Source of the DNA: Moniliella sp. 'wahieum'
Lineage: Eukaryota > Basidiomycota > Moniliellomycetes > Moniliellales > Moniliellaceae
Direction: 5' to 3'
Assembly (NCBI GenBank): GCA_003971905.1
Contig: RSEE01000070.1
Coordinates: 188,501-252,500, forward strand
DNA length: 64,000 nt
The position numbers were made by a program, and so were the translations under genes. Positions 55,212 through 64,000 of this stretch are shown here, piece by piece. The first letter of the stretch is position 1. The number at the start of each line of letters is the position of its first letter. A model generated the notes under the pieces. It ran no database searches. It was not told the DNA's origin and saw only the letters and a program-made list of their open reading frames with translations.

Positions 55212-56608
55212 CTAAATGTCGGGAGCAAAGCCAGCAAATGCGATGCTGGCAAAGTCTTCGATCGTTGCCTCTGGGATGGAGGAGGGTACCGCGATCGGGA
55301 TCCCGGGCAAAGAGGGTGAGTCGATTGGAGGCTTGGTTGGCCACGGCGAGATAGGACGCGTTGGCATCCAAGCTAATGCTAAAGTGGCGCGGCATCTTGC
55401 CCCCCGAAGGGATCCAGTCTTGGAACGTAATCGTGCCGTCGACAGGGTTGCGAACAAAGATGGAAATGTGGTCTTCGACCTCATCCCCGCGCGTACCCAC
55501 GTAGACGTACCGTCCATCGGGACTGACGACCACTCGGACGTGGTGCGCTGCGGGCCTGCTGTAGGTGTGCCGCCTAGTTCCACACCGGGCGGTACGGCAG
55601 ATACGGCGGCGCCAAGCGGCGTCAAGCTACCCGAGCTGCCCACGCGAAACGCTTGCACGGTGCAATTCAGTTCCTGGGCCAAGTACGCGTGCTGCGCCTT
55701 ACTCGGTGCCTTGGGGGTGAGGTCATGCGCACCCAACCGGCCACCGAGGGTGCTCAGGCCCGCAGGGTAAAATGCAATGTGCCGTGGACCCGAGCCAGGA
55801 GGGCAGTCGGTATCGTGCGCCCGTTTGGCACCTACATGCCTGGTCAACGTCGGGTGCACCTTGAGCAGGTGTACCTGGTCCGTGCCCAGGTCCGGCACGT
55901 AGACGTGGGTCCCATCGGGCGCGGTAACTACCTCGTGCGCGTACGCCGCACTTTGGGGGGGAGATACGGGGCCAATCGGCGCATCTTCCGCCCGCTTGAA
56001 CTGGAACGTGAGAAGGCCATCGGATGGATCGGGTTCTTCTTGCCCTGCTGCGCCAACTGCGCCAACTGCTCCGCCGACGGCGGGGCAGGCCCATCGATCC
56101 CGCCATCCTTGCGGAGCCGGAGGAACCCAACACTACCTCCATCGTAGTTGGCCACTATCAACCCGGCAGGCCCCGAGGTCCCTTCCTTGGCTGCCGACCC
56201 AATCAGCGCCAGGGCCACCGGACCATCGCCCCGGTCGCAGCACCGCGCAAGTCGCTCGGCTCAGATCCGAGCGGCTGCAGCAACGCGCCCGTGCTGGCCC
56301 ATAGCCGCGCAAACACCCGTCCTGGCGCCGTCTCGTCGGCGGTATAGACAATACGTTCGCCCGTGCCAAGGCGAGAATGGCAATCCAAGAGACGTGGGTG
56401 CCGAGCTCGCCTACGCTGATGGAGCGGCCGGGGGTGAGGGTGGCCGGCGGGGTAAAAAAGTACTCTTGCACATCCCCTTCGTACCCGGCGAGGAGAGCAG
56501 GACGTGCCGGGGAGGGTGGCTGGGAGCCGAGGCGGTGGCGGTGCTGGTGGCGCTGCTGCGGCCGAGCAGCTTGGGTGCGTTCTTGAGGCCAAGGCCCATG
56601 GGGGGCAA
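55212..56608 (-). CDS. seven-bladed beta-propeller lactonase
   Basis: Member of the lactonase family related to bacterial 6-phosphogluconolactonase Pgl and fungal carboxy-cis,cis-muconate cyclase. Visible: HVLLSSYEGDVQEYFF-type N-terminal blade (about 56500), HVSWIAILALA, RIVYTADE, GLIVANYDGGSVGFLRL (about 56165-56115), DTDCPPGSGPRHIAFYPAGL (about 55815-55755), LNCTVQAFRVGSSGSL, then VVSPDGRYVYVGTRGDEVED and HISIFVRNPVDGTITFQDWI (about 55530-55420), GGKMPRHFSISLDANASYLA and VANQASNRLTLFARDP. It ends FASIAFAGFAPDI at 55212. The GPRH and SPDGRYVYV signatures are typical. Four or more frame changes. Start at 56608 or 56599. The substrate cannot be told from sequence. Confidence 0.85.
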
Positions 56609-57135
56609 GCGAGGATGGTGGTGAGAAGGCCTGCGATCGTCCTATCAGCCAGACTCTTCTGCCTGCTGCCAGGCACACAGGGGTGCACAGGCCATCATGC
56701 ATCACATGGCACATGGCACACATCACGCGTCACGTGCCCCTGCATCAGTCCATCAGTGCGCTGATCGATGATCGTGATCGATGATCCCAGGCAGCAGACT
56801 CAACACACGGGGTGCAACCCTAGCACATGCACACTGCCCATCTGCCTGCCCCCGCTCAGGAGCCCGAGGCAGGGGCAGCAGCAGGGCAGTGTGGCTGCGC
56901 CGGCTGCTGCTCCACGTCTGCGGTGCTTGCTGGTTGCTGGGCCTGGTTGGGAGCCTCAGCCGTCGATCATCGATCGATCATGGCCACAGCAGCTGTGAAA
57001 GCGCATGCGCTGTTGGCTCCCTTCTAACCACCCCTGCTCCCCCCCACCACCCCACCCTCGTCCTCTTCTTCTTCTCTTCTCCTCCTCCTCCTCCGTCTCC
57101 CCCACCACCCCTCCGCCTCCTCCCCAGCCCCCGTC
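56609..57135. promoter_or_regulatory. divergent promoter, lactonase / SEY1
   Basis: 527 bp. ATCACGCGTCACGTGCCC at about 56723-56740 overlaps MCB-like and E-box motifs 123 bp from the lactonase start. GATCGATGATC-type repeats occur at 56761-56786 and 56958-56980, and CAACCCTA at 56815-56822. Confidence 0.45.
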
Positions 57136-59889
57136 ATGGCTGAGCCCAGCGCCTCCCCCGCCGCTCCCCTCGTGGCCGCGGGCTCGGCTTCCGCTGCCTC
57201 AAGCAAGCCGCCGCCTCCCTCGCCCACCCCACCGCGCCTGGCTCCGAGACTGCCTCCGCCTTGGCCCCTGCTTCTGCCCCACCCCCAGAGCGCATGCAGA
57301 TCGTCAACGAAGAGCAGGTCTTTGCCCCCGACCTGGGCTCCCACCTGGACCACTGGGGCCTACTCCACGCCGGCTTTGGCTACAACCTCATGGCCGTCAT
57401 TGGCTCCCAGTCCACCGGCAAGAGCACCCTACTCAACCGCCTCTTTGGCACCAACTTTGACACCATGAACCAGGCTGTGCGGAGTCAGACCACCAAGGGC
57501 ATCTGGCTCTCTCGTGCCGCCACCTCCCCCGTGCTTGTGATGGACGTCGAGGGCACCGATGGCCGGGAACGCGGCGAGGACCAAGACTTTGAGCGCAAGT
57601 CCGCCCTCTTCTCCATGGCCTCGGTCGAGGTGCTGCTGATGAATATGTGGGAGCACCAGTGGGGTTGTATAATGGGGCAAACATGGGTCTACTCAAGACG
57701 GTGTTTGAGGTGAATCTGGGCTTGTTCCAAGCCGCCAAGGCCTCCCATTCGTCGGCGGGTCAACCCAAGGATCGCACCATGATCCTGTTTGTCATTCGAG
57801 ACCACATTGGCGCTACCCCGCTCGACAATTTGCAGCGGACGATCCAGGCGGATCTGGACCGCATCTGGGAGGGCCTGTCCAAGCCCGAGGGGCTGGAGAA
57901 TAGCAAAATCTCTGACTTTTTCGACTTTAGCTTCACCACATTGCCCCACAAGTTGCTGCAGCCTGCCGAGTTTGACAACCAGGTAGTCGCTCTGAGGGAG
58001 TGGTTTGTCAACCCCTCCAATCCCCACTTTGTATTCAAACCCGAGTATCACAAGCGCATTCCCGCCGACGGCCTTCCCCACTACCTTGCTTCCATCTGGG
58101 AACAAGTACAGACCAACAAGGACCTCGATCTTCCTACCCAGCAAGAACTGTTGGCCCAGTTCCGTTGCGATGAAATTGCTACCGTGGTTCTAGCTACCTT
58201 TACCGCCTCTGTCAAGCCCCTGCGCCGGCCCATCGAGACTGGCGAGGTGGTGCCCGAGCTGGGCAAGCACGTGTTGGAGTTTGTTCAACTTGGCCTGGGT
58301 TCGTTTGACCGCGAAGCCGGGCGCTACCATGCCGACGTGTACCGGCGCAAACGGGCAGAGCTCTTGGCCCAGATGGACGCTGCGCTGGAACCTTTGCTGC
58401 TGGGTCAGCTTAAGAATGCACACAAGCGTACGCTGCTCGTGTTTAAGAAACGTCTGATTACGGCGCTCCGCTCTGCTTCAGACAAGGAACGCGGGTACGA
58501 CTTTGCTACCCTCGTTCCAACCAGATCCAAGCATCGCTGCAAGACTTCCGTGGGGTTTCCACGGCCTTGCGCCCGGCCACATTGGATAAATCGCTGGTCT
58601 CGGCTCCGGATACCGAAGGTGCCGAAGCGGAGCCTTGGACGTTGGCCGTGGAAGAGGAGAGCCAACTCCTAACGGAGATGAATGCTGTGGCGGACCAGGC
58701 AAGGAAAACAGACGACCAAGATGGTAGCTACCATTCAGAAGAATCTTGTTGCTGATCTTGCTGAGCCGACGGTGATTGCGCTGGACCGGCCCGGCCCGGA
58801 TATGTGGGACCGCATCCTTACTGCGTTCAAGACGGCGTTGGAAGATGCCGAGTCAACGTACCATCGCAAAGCAGCCAGTGAGTACCCCTGATGCCCTTCT
58901 GTTGATTGATCTTGTCCAAACTAACCATTGTTGGAAGACTTTGGCTGTACCCCCGTGGAGACGAGCTTGGCGCTGCACACCTCCGGATCAAGTCGTGGCA
59001 AGCGCTGCGTACCAAAATTGATGAGCAGACCACCGATGCGGCCTTGACCAGCCGGCTGCGGGACTTGTTCGAGGAGCAGTTCCGGTACGATGAGACTGGC
59101 ACCCCACGGGTATGGAAACCGGACGATGACATTGATCTCCTGTTCCGCAAAGCGTGACCATGTGTTGGACTTGATCCCGATCTATTCCAAGGTGCAACCT
59201 GAGAACGAAGGGCTGATTCCCCAGTTCCCCTCGCTCGATGAGGATGTGGCGATGGAAGTCAATGGAGGACCCATTGGGTGCAGCTGCGTCACCCGATGCG
59301 GTAGCCTCGCACCAAGATGCGTTGGCCGAGCTCGACGAGTTCGACTTGCCTTCGACCTTGGTCATCTTTACCGAGGCGCGCACCATCTCCATCTCGCAAC
59401 GTTTCCGCAAAGAGGCCGATGCGTACTACGTCGAGGCCAAGCGGTCCATGGTCTCGTCCATCTCGCAAATTCCCTACTGGGTCTACGGCGTGATCGCCGT
59501 TTTGGGGTGGAACGAGTTCATTGCGGTCTTGCGCAACCCCATTTACACCCTCTTCCTCATCGTGGCCGCCCTTGGCGCGTTTGTTGTGCATCGTTTGGGG
59601 CTTGAGGGCCCGCTGATGCAGGTCATCACCACTGTGGTCAAAGAGGTGCACACCTAGCTGACTCGAGCCTTCGCGCTCACTTCAGCCAACCGTGCCGGAA
59701 GCCCCGCACTTGGCCAAAGCAGCCTCCTTGCCCAACTCCGGAAACGTGACTTCGCGTAGCACAGGCACATCAACGAGCCTCAATGGCACGGCGGTGATTG
59801 AGCCACAGGCGCACCGGCGCTCCGCAGCAGCGCCTGCCTCGACGGAAGAGCTCGAGTTGGACACGCTGGCACGACCATCCCAGTTCTGA
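57136..59889 (+). CDS. SEY1: ER membrane-fusion GTPase (RHD3/Sey1 family)
   Basis: Sey1 fuses ER tubules. After a short low-complexity start ([15 protein letters not shown]): [21 protein letters not shown]-loop [17 protein letters not shown] (about 57400-57450), [10 protein letters not shown] (G2), [17 protein letters not shown] (G3), [47 protein letters not shown] (RD motif, G4), then [20 protein letters not shown]. The helical bundle follows, with [16 protein letters not shown]. Near the C-terminus are two membrane segments ([20 protein letters not shown] and [19 protein letters not shown]). An intron at 58878-58937 (CTAAC branch) and a 40-nt intron at 59646-59685 lead to a cytosolic tail ending [11 protein letters not shown] at 59889. 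Frame changes near 57240, 57664, 58520, 58700, 58950, 59155 and 59270. Confidence 0.95.
59646..59685 (+). other. 40-nt intron in SEY1
   Basis: GTGCAC donor, CTGAC branch site and TTCAG acceptor, phase 0. Without removal the frame stops at 59655-59657 just after the second membrane segment; with removal the tail continues in frame for about 68 residues. Confidence 0.7.
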
Positions 59890-60624
59890 TCTTCTCCTCA
59901 GCCGTCCGTCTGGCTCACGGTACCCAAGGCGTGGGGCAGAGAGGTGCACGATATGTTTTTTGTCTTTCGGTCTGTGGTGCTGCAGGCTGTGACCTGCCCT
60001 ACTCTCCTCTCCTCTCCCGCCCGTGCTTCGCCCCCCTCTCTGTGCTGAACCAATGTTGATGTCATACCATTCTCCATATGCCCTTTCGTGTGTTGCTCTA
60101 GCATTGTTTTTCGTCCTATGCTTGACCAACCCACCCCTACCTCTTTCCCAGTTGCTCCTGTTCTTTCTTGCCCTGCATCATCGGGACTGTACCTTCCTGA
60201 CTCAGACCACGTACGATGAGGATGGATCGTCTTAACGCATGTGAAGTTTACTACGACTGCATTGATTTTCTTGTCCAATGCCCATGTTCTCTCACAGGGG
60301 TGACGTCGAGCATGGAAAGCGGCCCACGTAAGGCGCGTTTACACTCGGGATGGCTATGCAGTTGGGCTACCTCGGACAGAATAAGCTGGGGGTGCGTTGA
60401 TGCATATGGGGTTTTTTCGTACCTCGCCGTCCATTGCTTGTAGACGGGTAAGGCACTGGGGTGCATCCCACGCTGAACACCTACCATCAGGTGGGACGTC
60501 GCATAGCCCCTTGCCTCAGACAAGAGGCAAAGGAGGAGTAGACGCTCGGGAGGGAAGGGTTGAAGAACAGTAGTACAGCCTTCTCTCCAAGCTGAACAAG
60601 TGAACCAGGCGAAGGACGAAGGAT
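59890..60624. other. convergent intergenic, SEY1 / eL32
   Basis: About 735 bp, pyrimidine-rich in the first half. No gene or clear structure seen. Confidence 0.5.
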
Positions 60625-61016
60625 TTAGTTCTCCTCCGAACGCACCCGCGCATTGGCGTTGGTCACCTTGACGCCGAGCGCCTTGGCCTGCTCAAGGATC
60701 AGCACACGCTTCTTGGACGAAACGTTGTGCGCAATCTCCGCGGCGTAGGTGGTGTGTGCATCAACAGCAGACTGACGTCTTGCGGGTTGGAAACAACAAA
60801 GCGACGGAACCCGTTGGGCATCAGGTAGCGCGTCTTCTTGTTGGACCCGTACCCAATCTTGGGCATCTTGGTCACGTCGCGGAACCGGCGACGGACCACC
60901 GAGTCAATACCCTTTGGCTTGCGCCACGACGTGGCCAGACGCTTGTACCGGTCCGCATGGTGGCGCGTGAACTTCTTAGTCCGCTTCTTGACGATCGGGA
61001 TGGTGGTGGCCGCCAT
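60625..61016 (-). CDS. RPL32: 60S ribosomal protein eL32
   Basis: Large-subunit ribosomal protein. From the ATG at 61016: [57 protein letters not shown] and [19 protein letters not shown]. After one lost base near 60745 it continues in another frame with [32 protein letters not shown] and VRSEEN to the TAA at 60625. Span 392 nt; one more base would give exactly 131 codons including the stop, the normal family size. A frameshift in this essential protein is best read as a sequence error. The leader holds an intron at 61191-61022. Divergent partner: uL13. Confidence 0.97.
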
Positions 61017-61560
61017 GGTGACTGCGACAAGCGAGCATGCAACCCAGGTTAGTCACGGCAGGAGCGAGTGAGGAGGTGGCCGCCAAGGCACAGCGCAGCG
61101 AGGGAACGCAGAGCCGGCCGAAAGGCGGGTCTGTCATGTCCAGTCCCGCCCAACCGGCCGTAGAGGAAGAATGTGGACCAGCGGAGCTTACCTGCTGTTC
61201 GCGTCTGTCGGTGGTGGGGACGACCTTCACAGCCCCCCCAGGTCAGCCCGAAGCGGAGCGGCAGCCTGGGCTGGGCTTCGGCGTGCCGCAGCACCCGCAC
61301 GAGGGCAGTTCCAAAATTCAGGCTCGGATCCGGATACACTGGCGGGTGCGGAATCAAAATTAGGGTTGTGCTCGCGCCCGCCGTGTGCAACCCTACTGCC
61401 GCCCCGCCCCCTTCCATTGGTTGCTGCTCGTCGAGCGCACCGCGAAGGGCGTCTCGACCAAAACCGGTAGTCCCTCTCAAGGTGGGTGCAGCCTCTCGGG
61501 TTCCCTAGGGCGCAGCGCACCTACGGAAGACTAACTCTCTTTGTGTGTACAGCCGAAACC
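61017..61560. promoter_or_regulatory. shared promoter of eL32 and uL13
   Basis: 544 bp between start codons. Leader introns are predicted on both sides: 61191-61022 on the minus strand (CAG|GTAAGC, CTAAC branch, CGCAG) and 61482-61552 on the plus strand (AAG|GTGGGT, ACTAAC branch, TACAG). Between them TAGGGTTG at 61361-61368 and CAACCCTA at 61388-61395 form an inverted repeat of telo-box sequence. Confidence 0.7.
61361..61395. promoter_or_regulatory. telo-box inverted repeat
   Basis: Two perfect 8-bp arms, TAGGGTTG and CAACCCTA, 19 bp apart. TTAGGGTT-type boxes bound by Tbf1/Myb-telo proteins are known in ribosomal-protein promoters of several fungi. Binding here is inferred. Confidence 0.55.
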
Positions 61561-62172
61561 ATGTCGTCGATGTCTGCTTCGCCTGTTGTGATTGACGGCA
61601 AGGGCCACCTGCTCGGTCGTCTGGCCTCGGTGGTGGCCAAGCAGGCGCTCTCTGGCCAGGCCGTGGTGTCGTCGTCCGCACGGAACTCATCAACGTGTCC
61701 GGCAGCTTCTTCCGTAACAAGTTGAAGTACCACGCTTACCTGCACAAGACCCACTGCTACAACCCTTCCAAGGGTGGGCCGTGGCACGAGCGTGCGCCCT
61801 CGCGCATCCACAAGGCCATCCGGGGTATGATTCCTCACAAGACGGCGCGTGGCAAGGCGGCGCTGGCCAAGATCACTCCTGGAGGGCGTTCCTTCGCCGT
61901 ACGACGCCAAGAAGAAGGTGGTCGTGCCGGCTGCCCTGCGTGTGCTCCGCCTCAAGCCCGGCCGCAACTACGCTACCCTCAAGCGCATCTCGTCCGAGTT
62001 TGGCTGGAAGTACGAGGGCGTGGTTGCCAAGCTGGAGGAGAAGCGTCTGGTCCGTGCTGCTGCGTACCAGGAGCGCAAGGTGGCTGCCCTCAAGAAGAAG
62101 CAGGCTGCCCTGGCCGGCGCGACGGGCGCGCTGGCAGAGGTCAACCAGAAGCTGGCCGTGTACGGCTTCTAA
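61561..62172 (+). CDS. RPL16: 60S ribosomal protein uL13 (L13a/L16)
   Basis: From the ATG at 61561: [31 protein letters not shown], then [60 protein letters not shown] and AALAKI. After a second frame change come [77 protein letters not shown] and a short tail ending LAVYGF at 62172. Residue order and length (about 203) match uL13. Frame changes near 61670 and 61880 sit in otherwise perfectly conserved sequence. The first predicted intron lies in the leader, not the coding part. Confidence 0.97.
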
Positions 62173-62652
62173 AGTGGTTCGAGCTTGTGCGTGCGTGCGC
62201 CCTCGCACTGACCCATGTGCTGCCTGATGGATCGCTTGGGCTCGGTCGCTTGTGCATGCGGGGTAGGAACCGGACCTCGGTCTGTTAGGACACCCAGGAC
62301 ACGCTCTCTTCTTACTGCCCAAAACCATGGTGGCTGCCCTCTGTGTTGGAGAGGAGAGCTGCTTATGACACTGGAGAGTTCTTCTTCCGTTGGTGGAAGG
62401 CTCTCTGTTCATGTAACTCAATCCAGCGCATGCACTTGCATGCTTCTAAGGCCCACAGTGTCGTCTGGTCTGTAGTGTGTTCATATGAGTTGTCAGCCGG
62501 TCGCGAGTGGCCAGGAGAGAACCTCGTCGTAAAATTGGGGTGTAGGTCGGAGGGCACGTGTGACACAGAAGGTGAAATGTCAATGAGAGACGAAGTAGGT
62601 CCCTGTTGAAGATCTCAAGGGAAGGCCCACCAGCCCACCAACCCCCATCGCC
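62173..62652. other. intergenic, uL13 / FMT1
   Basis: 480 bp. GGCACGTGTG at 62553-62562 lies 93 bp upstream of the FMT1 start. Nothing else recognised. Confidence 0.45.
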
Positions 62653-64000
62653 ATGTCGGCGTTTCGGGCACTGAGGCAAGTGTCGGTTGCATCCAAACGG
62701 CCTCCCTTTGTCCCCTCCGCTCGCCATGTCGCATCGTGCCTGGGTTGCGCCCTTTGGCACGACCGATGGGTGCATAGCAGTCCGATTGGTCTCCGCCCTC
62801 TGAGCCACCTCGCCTTTGAGCCCCCCGCTCAGGACGGGCAACAAGGGCCTCCGGTCCAGGGGACGGGTACCTACGACATCCTATTCTGCGGCTCGGATCA
62901 CTTTGCTAGTACCGTTCTCGACTGGTTGATCAAGACGCCTTGTATGTCAGAACCCTTTTGTTTCTCCAGCGTCCGTGGAACGATGGATTGACCACCCGCG
63001 ATGCACTGCTGCCCCGCTTCCCTCGCTGGAACCCCAAGCGCTCTGGAGGTCACTTCGAACGATTGTGCCGCCTTCTTCAAAGTCTTCCCAATCTACAGGT
63101 ACGGGGGGGCTTCGTCGAGTACACACCCTGTTGCCCAACTGGCTCAAGCAGCAGGTTTGCCCTGTGCAGAAACGCCCCCGAAGGCATTGGGGACCAGTAC
63201 GACTTCCCATCGCCATTCAACACTGAGGGCTACAGAATCCAGCTTTGAATCCCATCTTGTTACTGCTTCCTTTGGCCACTTTATCCCCCCCCAACTCTTG
63301 CGCAACTTTTCCGCCCATGGCCGCGGCCGAACCCTCAACGTCCACCCGTCCTTTCTGCCCAAACTGCGCAGCGGCGCTCCCATCCCCTGGTCCATCGTCC
63401 GGAACCGCAATCAACCCAGTTTTCCGGTCCCGGACGCGTTTCCAGGAGGACCTTCGCCTCCGCTCGACTCGTGGGCTACAGTTGCCGCTGAGGGATACGG
63501 GACGGGTAAATCGGAGATCCCAGCGTATGGGGTCACGGTGCAAGAGCTCAGTCCCGATGGGTTTGACCAGGGGGCCGTATTGTACCAAGAGGCATTGGCA
63601 GGCGGGGACAGTTTGGTTCGCGTCCGTTCTTTGCCCTGTGCCGTCACGGACGAGGTATCGGATGACCAGCGTCAGCTCCTCCTCCAGCGGCAACGACGGC
63701 GCATATGGCAAGGTGTTGAAACGCGCGTTCTTCTCCCCTCCCTGGCACGCCAGACCGACCCTACGGCCGAACCTGCTCCTCAGACCCCAACGGTTTCCCT
63801 CTCGGACGAGGGAGAGGGAGTGACAGCGTACGAGCGATGGACGTACCGCAGTGCGCTACTTGCGCTGGCTCATCTTGGTGGTCGTGCATTGACCACCACA
63901 CTGCAGGATTTGCCGGGGTACCTCGCTCGCTCCGCTGCCCAGTCTCAAATCGTCCAGGATACTGGGTGTTTGCCGACCAACGCATTCAAACGCAAAGACG
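62653..64000 (+). CDS. FMT1: mitochondrial methionyl-tRNA formyltransferase, 3' partial
   Basis: FMT formylates initiator Met-tRNA in mitochondria. An Arg-rich, Ser-containing presequence (MSAFRALRQVSVASKRPPFV) precedes TYDILFCGSDHFASTVLDWL, the N-terminal Rossmann strand. A probable intron starts at the GTATGT near 62942 or close to it. Further on, LVTASFGHFIPPQLLRNF (about 63260) carries the formyl-donor side, and LNVHPSFLPKLRSGAPIPWS (about 63335-63392) is the signature with the conserved HPSxLPxxRGxxPI-like loop. YGVTVQELSPDGFDQGAVL, YQE follow, then a C-terminal domain that leaves the window at NAFKRKD. Several frame changes near 63060, 63110 and 63240. The gene continues past 64000. Confidence 0.88.

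Overview
The window is fungal nuclear DNA, GC- and CT-rich, most likely from a basidiomycete; I cannot place it lower. MDV1, SEY1, NCS1, SIZ and SWT21/TCAB1-like genes, about one gene per 2.5-3 kb on both strands, and short GT-AG introns (37 to about 120 nt, donors often GTACGT or GTAAGT, branch sites CTAAC or CTGAC) support this. I see no rRNA, tRNA, CRISPR, retroelement or virus-like element. One property governs all the annotation: almost every conserved gene, including both ribosomal protein genes, changes reading frame one or more times, usually beside a short homopolymer. I read this as uncorrected base-calling error rather than gene death, so coordinates below are gene spans and exact proteins are approximate.

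Layout. 0-4 kb: two plus-strand genes for basic, low-complexity proteins (one with AT-hooks, one with three RVxF-like motifs), each followed by a diverged copy of the same 260-285 bp repeat. 4.3-13.5 kb: a TLDc-domain (OXR1-type) protein, a PTM1/GPR107-like membrane protein, an unrecognised protein and the mitochondrial fission adaptor MDV1. 13.7-26.5 kb: an eIF4E-family protein with one long intron, mitochondrial Lon protease, the small subunit of molybdopterin synthase, a SEC14-like lipid-transfer protein and an STK32/YANK-type kinase. 27-35 kb: a TCAB1/WRAP53-like WD protein convergent with PUS7, then a SIZ/PIAS SUMO ligase. 36-38 kb: an NCS1 nucleobase permease. 38-43.6 kb: a gene-poor stretch with one small zinc-ribbon gene and many degenerate 7-bp TTGAACG/TTGAAGC repeats. 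43.6-64 kb: SEC24, an unrecognised Ser/Pro-rich protein, an NRAMP metal transporter, a beta-propeller lactonase, SEY1, divergent ribosomal protein genes eL32 and uL13, and mitochondrial methionyl-tRNA formyltransferase running off the end.

The genes are ordinary housekeeping genes, mostly in divergent or convergent pairs, with no functional operon-like cluster. Themes that recur are mitochondrial upkeep (MDV1, LON, FMT1), secretory and ER membranes (SEC24, SEY1, PTM1-like, SEC14-like), RNA modification and translation (PUS7, TCAB1-like, eIF4E, eL32, uL13) and metal or cofactor supply (NRAMP, MoaD-like). The most unusual local signals are micro-exons of 10 and 16 nt, a probable GC-AG intron, a telo-box inverted repeat in the shared ribosomal-protein promoter, the zinc-ribbon gene whose end depends on splicing, and the duplicated 3' repeat at the left end.
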